DNA from: Chelonoidis abingdonii
Taxonomy: Eukaryota; Chordata; Testudines; Testudinidae
Assembly (NCBI RefSeq): GCF_003597395.2
Contig: NC_133777.1
Coordinates: 62,154,236-62,218,235, forward strand
Direction of reading: 5' to 3'
Length of the DNA: 64,000 nucleotides
Shown in pieces: positions 57,923-64,000 of the stretch. Position numbers and translations under genes: made by a program. Every line of letters begins with the position of its first letter. Position 1 is the stretch's first letter. The notes under the pieces are model-generated. The model saw only the letters and a list, made by a program, of their open reading frames with translations, had not been told where the DNA came from and did not search any database.

Positions 57923-58636
57923 TGAAGATATGATTGCAGCATCCTTACAAAAATGTGGTGGTGAGGTAGTACCAGGTTCTTCCTTGTTAGGTCATTGCTG
58001 ATGCTGCTACATTCTTCTTGGCAGCTTTGCCATCCACCAATTTCCACCAATAAAGAAACAAACAGAATCTGCAAGCTATGAACATACCTATAGAAATAGT
58101 TATTGGGCCAAACTCTGGCTGATGCAGAGGAAAGCCTCCTAGCACTAAAAGAAGACACTCTTATATTTTTCCAAAGCAGTGGTAATGTATGCTCACAATA
58201 GGCTGAGACCAACGTATAAACAGTCCCTCATGCATTCCATACTAGTTTATGATATGTGTACTAATAACATATGTCTTGTTCCATGTGGTTGTATATGTAT
58301 GTAGATCACCTCTCAGCCCTCTTGTCCCTTCCTCATTACATATATTTGCAGCTCATGTCATGGAGAAACAGGAAGGCAGCTTTTCCACAGGCTTTTGGAG
58401 GAGCCAGAATGGAGAGAGATTTTCTGCTGTAAATTGTTCAAAAAAAGTTGCAAGAATAGGAGACCAAGAGATGTAGGAGTTGGGCTCAAATCAAATCTTA
58501 GCCAATCTTTGCAGAAAGGTATACCATTTCCAGTTATAGCTGGGGGAATAATTTCTTATGAATAATTTCACCAAATTTGCCTCTTTCAGTTAGTGAAAAG
58601 TTCGCAGAGCAGCTAGCGAAATTTTTGAATTTATTA
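57923..58636. other. Intergenic stretch, no gene seen
   Basis: Unique-looking sequence between two DNA transposons. Only short frames without motifs. Confidence 0.55.
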
Positions 58637-59491
58637 CAGTAACTCCTCACTTAAAGTCATCCTGGTTAAGGTTGTTTCATTGTTACATTGCTGATCAATT
58701 AGGGAACATACTCATTTAAATTCGTGTAATGCTCCCTTCTAAGGTCATTTGGCAGCCGCCTGCATTGTCTACTGCTTGCAGGAAGAGCAGCCTGTTGCAG
58801 CTAGCTGGTGGGGGCTTGGAACCAGGGTGGACCGGCAGCCCCCCTATCAATTCCCCCATCAGATCCCCGCTCCCCTAAGTTCCCTGTGGAGCAGCTGCCC
58901 AGCAGGCTAGCAATTGCAGCTGTCCCTCCCCTCACTGCCATGTGCTGGAAGGAAGAGGAGGGCTAATGTCAGGGTGTCCCCTTTCCCCCTGCTCCTGCAC
59001 CCTGTTTACTCCATCTTTCATAGAGCAGGGGGGACACACCAGGGCTCAGGACAACGGGAGCTTGCAGGAGCTGTGGTCTCAGCAAGCTGATCTAATTAAC
59101 AAGCAGTGTACTTAAAGGGGAAATGCACATATCTCCCTCCATTGCTGCTGCCTTGTAGAGTGAGAGAGTTAACCCTTGAGGGCTCAGCCAATTGCTAGTT
59201 CATCATTTAGCAGTAAGGGAAATATCCCACCCTCTGACTCCTCCACCTCAACCAAGCTTCACAATCACCATCACTGTGTACCAGTATTAAATTGTTTGTT
59301 TAAAACTTATACTGTGTGTGTGTATATATATATATATAATATAGTCTTTTGTCTGGTGACAAAAATTTCCCTGGAACCTAACCCCCTCATTTATGTTAAT
59401 TCTTATGGGGAAATTGGATTCGCTTAACATCATTTCGCTTAAAGTTGTGTTTTTCAGGAACATAAGTACAACGTTAAGTGAGGAGTTACTG
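58637..59491. mobile_element. Tigger-like non-autonomous element (855 bp) at a TA target
   Basis: Ends CAGTAACTCCTCACTTAAAG and CGTTAAGTGAGGAGTTACTG are inverted, and TA flanks both (58635-58636, 59492-59493). Subterminal parts repeat the 'cttaa..gtcat/gctt aac' theme. The middle is GC-rich, and a (TG)(TA) microsatellite lies near 59315-59340. The TA target and this terminus are those of Tigger (Tc1/mariner superfamily) elements. No DDE transposase frame was seen. Confidence 0.85.
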
Positions 59492-59784
59492 TAATTGTCC
59501 AAAGTTTTCTGACTTTTGTTCCTATGTGAATAGCTCACAAACAGTGTCCAGAAGATATTAAATATTCCAATTTACGAGTTCTTAGTGTATATGTTACCAT
59601 AAGTAATGAGCTTCTGTAAGCTCTTCAGGCCCGGGACTGTCTTTGTCATTTGTGCACAGCTGAGTACAATGTTGCTGCTAAACAAATGAACAATAATGAT
59701 ACTAACAGTAGCCATAGTAGTAATAGTGTTCCCTGCTAAGATGATTTAAGAATTGACCAGCACAAGACCAATTCATTTTCAGCC

Positions 59785-59935
59785 TCTAAGGCCCTGCTCC
59801 AGCACAGCACATAAGCACATGCTTTACTTTTAACATGTGACTATTCCCATGACTTCAATGGGTTTACTCACATACTTAAAGGTAAGCAAGTGGTTAGGTG
59901 CTTGGCTGAATCGGAGCCTATTGGAGCACTCAAGT
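59785..59935. repeat. Long imperfect palindromic repeat (ccctgctccagcacagcaca)
   Basis: 'gcacataagcacatgcttta' then 'catgtgactattcccatga' is answered by 'cttcaatgggtttactcacat' and 'taagcaagtggttaggtgct'. The centre is catgacttcaatggg. A large hairpin of the foldback family listed at 11936 and 55408. Confidence 0.55.
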
Positions 59936-62900
59936 TTCAGATTCATTTTTCACATCATGCTATATGGCTGGCTGCTCATATGGTAATGGAAAATGAACAC
60001 AGAAGAAGGTTGCCAATACAGTCACATTGAAATTTGTTCTAAAATTCCAACGAATATTCACAGAACACTTTTTCTGCTATTTCCTAAACTCTGCTCACAT
60101 CACATCCCAGGTACAGATCATCATCCCTAGGAACCACATCACATTGTTATTCCACAAATGGAATTCCCATTGAAGTCAAATGGGTTTTGTGCAATAAATA
60201 AATAAATTAAATTGCTGTCTGGACTATTGTCTTCCATGCCAGTGCTATATTGGGAAGAGGAAAGAAAATCTAGGTACTCTTTCTCTTCTCTCCCCCACAG
60301 CTGATCTGTTTCCCCACAGCCTCTTCTCCCCACGAAAAAGCAGACCTGACTTTTTAGTGAATCATGTCTGTTAGGTTTTGTAAAATTGATTGTGCACTAC
60401 TGCTAAACCCTCCATTTCTTTTAAAAATGGACTGCTGGCGAGGTTTTACTTCTTGCCAAATTGGAGAAGTTGATGCTGACAATGAAGATCAATAAATCTT
60501 TATGTTGACTATTTTTGTAATCTATTTTTGTATTGTTATGTAAGTTAAGTGGACACCACTTTTCATCCGTGTTTTCAGGAAAGCATTGCATTTTGACAGA
60601 AATGAGAGAGATCCTTCAAATGGATGTTTCCAGATAGTCTCGGCATATTATGGCCATCCACAATGCCATAGGAAGGGATTCCTCTTGTAATTAGCTTATT
60701 CCAATGGGAAGGTTCAAAAGGCTCTACTTTTACCATCAAAATGGGTATGTATGCTAAGCAGATCTACTGTATATTATAGGATTTTTGTTGCTGGACAATT
60801 GATACTGAGGAATATCAAAAAATGACTAAGAAAAAAGAAACTAAGCAACCGCTTGCTTTAATGTAGTATAATATTATATTACGTATGTTGTATGTTTGGG
60901 AAAGTTTTTTAAAAAAATATTAATAATTTAAAGACAAATGCTGCCTCCGTATCTGTGACAAATATCTTGGCAGTGGAACCAAAGCAGAATTACAAGGGCC
61001 AGTACAATGAAGCTCTTTCTCAAAGGATTATTGCACAGCATCACACAGGGAGCTTTTGAGGGAATGACAGAGCAAGGCTGGGGGAGTGAAGTGCCAGGAG
61101 ATTCACTGCAGCATGGAACCCTCCCTTTCATTTCCAGCCCTGCTGGTAGCCGCTGTGCAATAGGGTCATTAAAGCTAATCCACCCAGTGGTCAGAAGTAG
61201 TAATTACGGAGTGGTTTCCCAACTGCTCCACAGTCAGGGGAGAGGAATCTGTCTGACAGTGATCAGCTTTTCATGAACATTCTTGCTATTATTAAAATGC
61301 ATCTGTGTGAATCTTCACAGACAGTGAACACAAATGGGCTAAGAGCATGGATACATTCATTAGTTTAAAATTCAAATAGATGTTTATGGGAAATTATTTT
61401 CAGTATTTGCCTAGCAGAGTATCTAGCTCCCAGATATTATGCATTGGTGTTCTTGAAATGCTCCGTCTGATATGCCTCTGAAAATCTTTTGTTTTTTAGC
61501 TTCCCAGAAGGAACAGTGCCTCCTATGATTATATATTGAACTTTCACTAAGCACCCTGCTCTGGATTGCTATGCTGGGTGGACCCTTGGCTCTCCCCATG
61601 CCCTGCCTAGGCACATCTCTTGGGATCGTTAGTACTGTAGGCAGCACAAACTAGCCCCTCATTGTGTTCCCCAGCTCCATTTGTGCCCTTTCCCCCGTAG
61701 TATACCCACACAGAAACAGGCATAGTTTGGTCCTAAATTTAGGATCTTTCAAATAAGATGTCTCTAGAATCACTAGACATTCCAGAGCTGAACCCTAATT
61801 CTGCTGTGCAAAGGCTTTTTCATTGTATGACCAAATAAATAAAGATGACATATATGGACTCTAGTTTCATGTAAAAACAAGACTGTAAAGTTTTGGAGCA
61901 ACAGTCAAATATATTAGTTTATAGTCTCTTAGAATAGGTTCCAATTGGAAATGAAATACTTCATGCTTTTTTCACTTAAAATATGGGTCCAACAGATAAA
62001 ACACATATCCACATGAATTCCTACAGTATCAGCAAGCTTTCTTATTTTGCTTTTGAGAATAATGTGATGTCCAATGCACTTGTCTTTGCAAGATGTTTGA
62101 AAGATTGTATGTTGGTTTTCTGGAGAAAACAGGGGAAAGGCAGGTTTTGTTGTCAAGAATTTTGTCATAGTGTTTGTAGCATCCCATATTTTTAGAAGTG
62201 AAGCAGTACACAAGTCTTGCAACAAACCAGAAACCATTAAAAATCTTGTTTATTGAATTCTGTTAGCTAAAACTACCAGAAATAAATTAAGAACTGTTAC
62301 CACTGCAGTGCTTTTTTTGTTCATAAGAAAAATATCTTGACCTATTTTCACTTTGTGATTGGTGCACATTTCAAAGGTATAAATTAATCTTCAAAGGAAC
62401 CTAGAGAATATATTTCCTGGACACTTCACTTATACATCAAGTTGGCCATGTTAGCAATCTAATCACAAACCTGTAATTCAGTGGACAACAATTTCTTATT
62501 GTGAACAGCATAGCAGCTTTTACTATCATTTAGGTCAGCCTAAGATTGCTGATGCACCATATGTTTCAGGCCAGGAATGATGGATGGTATCCTCTGGTGC
62601 CCATCCCTAAGTGATTGGAAAGATTGAAGACACACAGTTCACTTAAGCTTACGTCAAGTAATCAGTGTGATAGGCAAACCCATGCTCTTTATGTCGTATT
62701 GCCCAAATTTCTGCAGGGACATCATGTCAAAAAAACAATCTAAATACATGTCCAGATGACAAGACAGTTACTAGAGCAATCATTTAGCAACCAGATTCAT
62801 CCGAAAAGCTTAATACATGAAAAAAGTCAATACATATTTTAAAAACATCTTTATTTATATGAAGTAGATATGTTTAGGTTTGAAGATTTTTTTGAAGATG

Positions 62901-63465
62901 AAATGCATGAAACAGAATGAAATATGAAACAATATGAAATTTTTGTTGTTATACCCTGAGGGTGAGAGAAACAAAACAAAACAGCATTACTAGTATCAAG
63001 TAGAGTGAAAAGCAACATTAAAATAATCGTATGCCTTCCAAATCTCAGTTTCAGGTTTGACAGGAAGAAAAATAGAACATCCATTTTCAACTTAACACAT
63101 TTTAGGACTTTAAGTTTGCAGGCAAAAGCTTATCTTTCTGCTGATAGTGATCAATGTTAATTTCATTATCCACAATCCCATTGGACTAATATCTAACACT
63201 GGCCGCTGGGAGCTACTTCCGTTCTATCAAGTTGTACTACAGTGTGGGAAGTGCTTTAAAAAACAGATGAGGAAAAACCTGAATGATACTGTAAGAACCT
63301 CATTTTGTATTAAGCATTGCACGAATTCTAGTAGCTCTGCCATCAGTCAAAATAAATCCATATGAATTGTTTGAAACATTATGATTTATAACCTTTGTTG
63401 AAATATATTATTGCATAATTGGATGTATTCTAGTTTTAAAGTAAATGAGCTGCAAATCTATATAC
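59936..63465. other. Intergenic stretch, no gene seen
   Basis: AT-rich DNA with short frames in all readings (longest about 102 codons, minus strand near 61929-62237). None shows a domain, and none matches the expected neighbour of WDR72 (UNC13C in other vertebrates). No well-bounded repeat was recognised. Confidence 0.5.
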
Positions 63466-63780
63466 ATAGAATCATAGAAATGGAGGGCTGGAAGGGACCT
63501 CGAGAGGTCATCAAGTCCAGCCCTCAAAGCCTATTGCATAGCTTAACTACTTCATAGTTAGAAAGCATTTTTCTAATATCTAACCTAAATCTTTCTTAAA
63601 GCAGATTAAGCCCATTACTTCCTGTCCTACCTTCAGTGGACATGGAGAACAATTGATCCCCATCCTCTTTATAACAGCCCTTAACCTATTTGAAGACTAT
63701 TATGCGGTTCCCCCGTCAGTCTTCTTTTCTCAAGACTAAACATACCCAGAATTTTTAACCTCTCCTCATAGAGCAGGGGC
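63466..63780 (-). mobile_element. CR1 LINE 3' end, minus strand
   Basis: The segment begins with the reversed tail atagaatcatagaa followed by ggaagggacctcgagaggtc and catcaagtccagccctc, and continues through 'gaaagcatttttctaatatc', 'cctaaatctttcttaaagca' and 'ggttcccccgtcagtcttc' to 'aacctctcctcatagagcag'. This is the reverse complement of a CR1 subfamily's ORF2 end and 3' UTR, opposite in strand to the copies at 15 and 26 kb. 5'-truncated. Confidence 0.9.
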
Positions 63781-64000
63781 GCCTTATCACTTGGTAGCTA
63801 TGAGAATGAAGCCCCAGACTGGATAGTGAATTAAGATTCTTTGCAAAATGCCCAACTGCCCCGTATCATCACTGAAGAAATTTCTGTGTATTTATTTTCT
63901 AATTTGAAAGATATCTACTGCATGAGCTTTATTGATCAAATAAGTCACAAGATTATGCAACTTTATCCCAAAATGGCTGATAGTATTTTATCGTAATTTC
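63781..64000. other. Right edge, nothing recognised
   Basis: 220 bases of AT-rich sequence with no feature. Confidence 0.5.

Noticed and set aside
57682..58212. 176-codon minus-strand frame
   Set aside because: It spans the right end of a hAT element and unique flank, is Pro/Leu/Ser-rich and has no motif.
60577..60640. Acceptor atccgtgttttcag at 60580 as WDR72 3' exon
   Set aside because: The joined frame gives 18 residues to a stop with no family resemblance and would need a 36-kb intron.
1..64000. tRNA, rRNA, CRISPR array or bacterial defence system
   Set aside because: No cloverleaf with A/B boxes, no regularly spaced short repeats and no prokaryotic gene organisation were seen. The window is vertebrate intron and intergenic DNA.

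Overview
This window is vertebrate nuclear DNA, and the repeat content points to a turtle, or less likely another archelosaur reptile. The signs are 5'-truncated CR1 LINEs ending in the ATTCTATG-type tail, DIRS-like tyrosine-recombinase retrotransposons, several hAT and Tigger-like MITEs with clear target-site duplications, snap-back (possibly Penelope-derived) repeats and old MIR/CORE-SINE fragments. There is no bacterial-style gene density. Almost every open frame is a chance frame or lies inside a transposable element.

Positions 1-34.2 kb hold the 3' part of one host gene on the + strand. I identify it as WDR72, the WD-repeat paralogue of WDR7/rabconnectin-3 beta. Four exons join with correct splice sites and reading phase: 6514-7334, 8836-8927, 13298-13380 and 24516-24702. 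The last exon is uncertain. One candidate is a tiny exon at 25140-25159 and the other a 125-base exon at 34099-34223. Earlier exons lie upstream of the window. The introns are loaded with repeats: hAT MITEs (3.4 and 5.9 kb), a snap-back element with a 12-bp duplication (12.2 kb), a Tigger-like MITE (14.5 kb), CR1 copies (15, 16.3 and 26-27 kb), a GC-rich repeat (20.1-20.9 kb) and a second snap-back element (27.9 kb).

Positions 34.2-64 kb look intergenic. They hold a strongly diverged four-unit tandem array (35.5-36.6 kb), two more members of the 5.9-kb hAT family (one 308 bp, one 2,182 bp with a GC-rich interior), and a nearly full-length DIRS-like retrotransposon (41.6-47.5 kb). The DIRS copy has gag remnants, an RT-RNase H frame whose catalytic residues are all present, a decayed tyrosine recombinase and inverted terminal repeats. 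Further on are an LTR with leader (52.9-53.9 kb), two unrelated hAT elements (54.6 and 56.5-57.9 kb), an 855-bp Tigger-like element (58.6-59.5 kb) and a minus-strand CR1 tail (63.5 kb). No tRNA, rRNA, CRISPR array or bacterial-type operon is present.

The biology of most interest is: WDR72 coding exons that stay open in what is probably a toothless lineage, unresolved WDR72 3' ends, a DIRS copy with an unbroken RT/RNase H catalytic set, hammerhead-like cores in the snap-back repeats, and the ancient tandem array.
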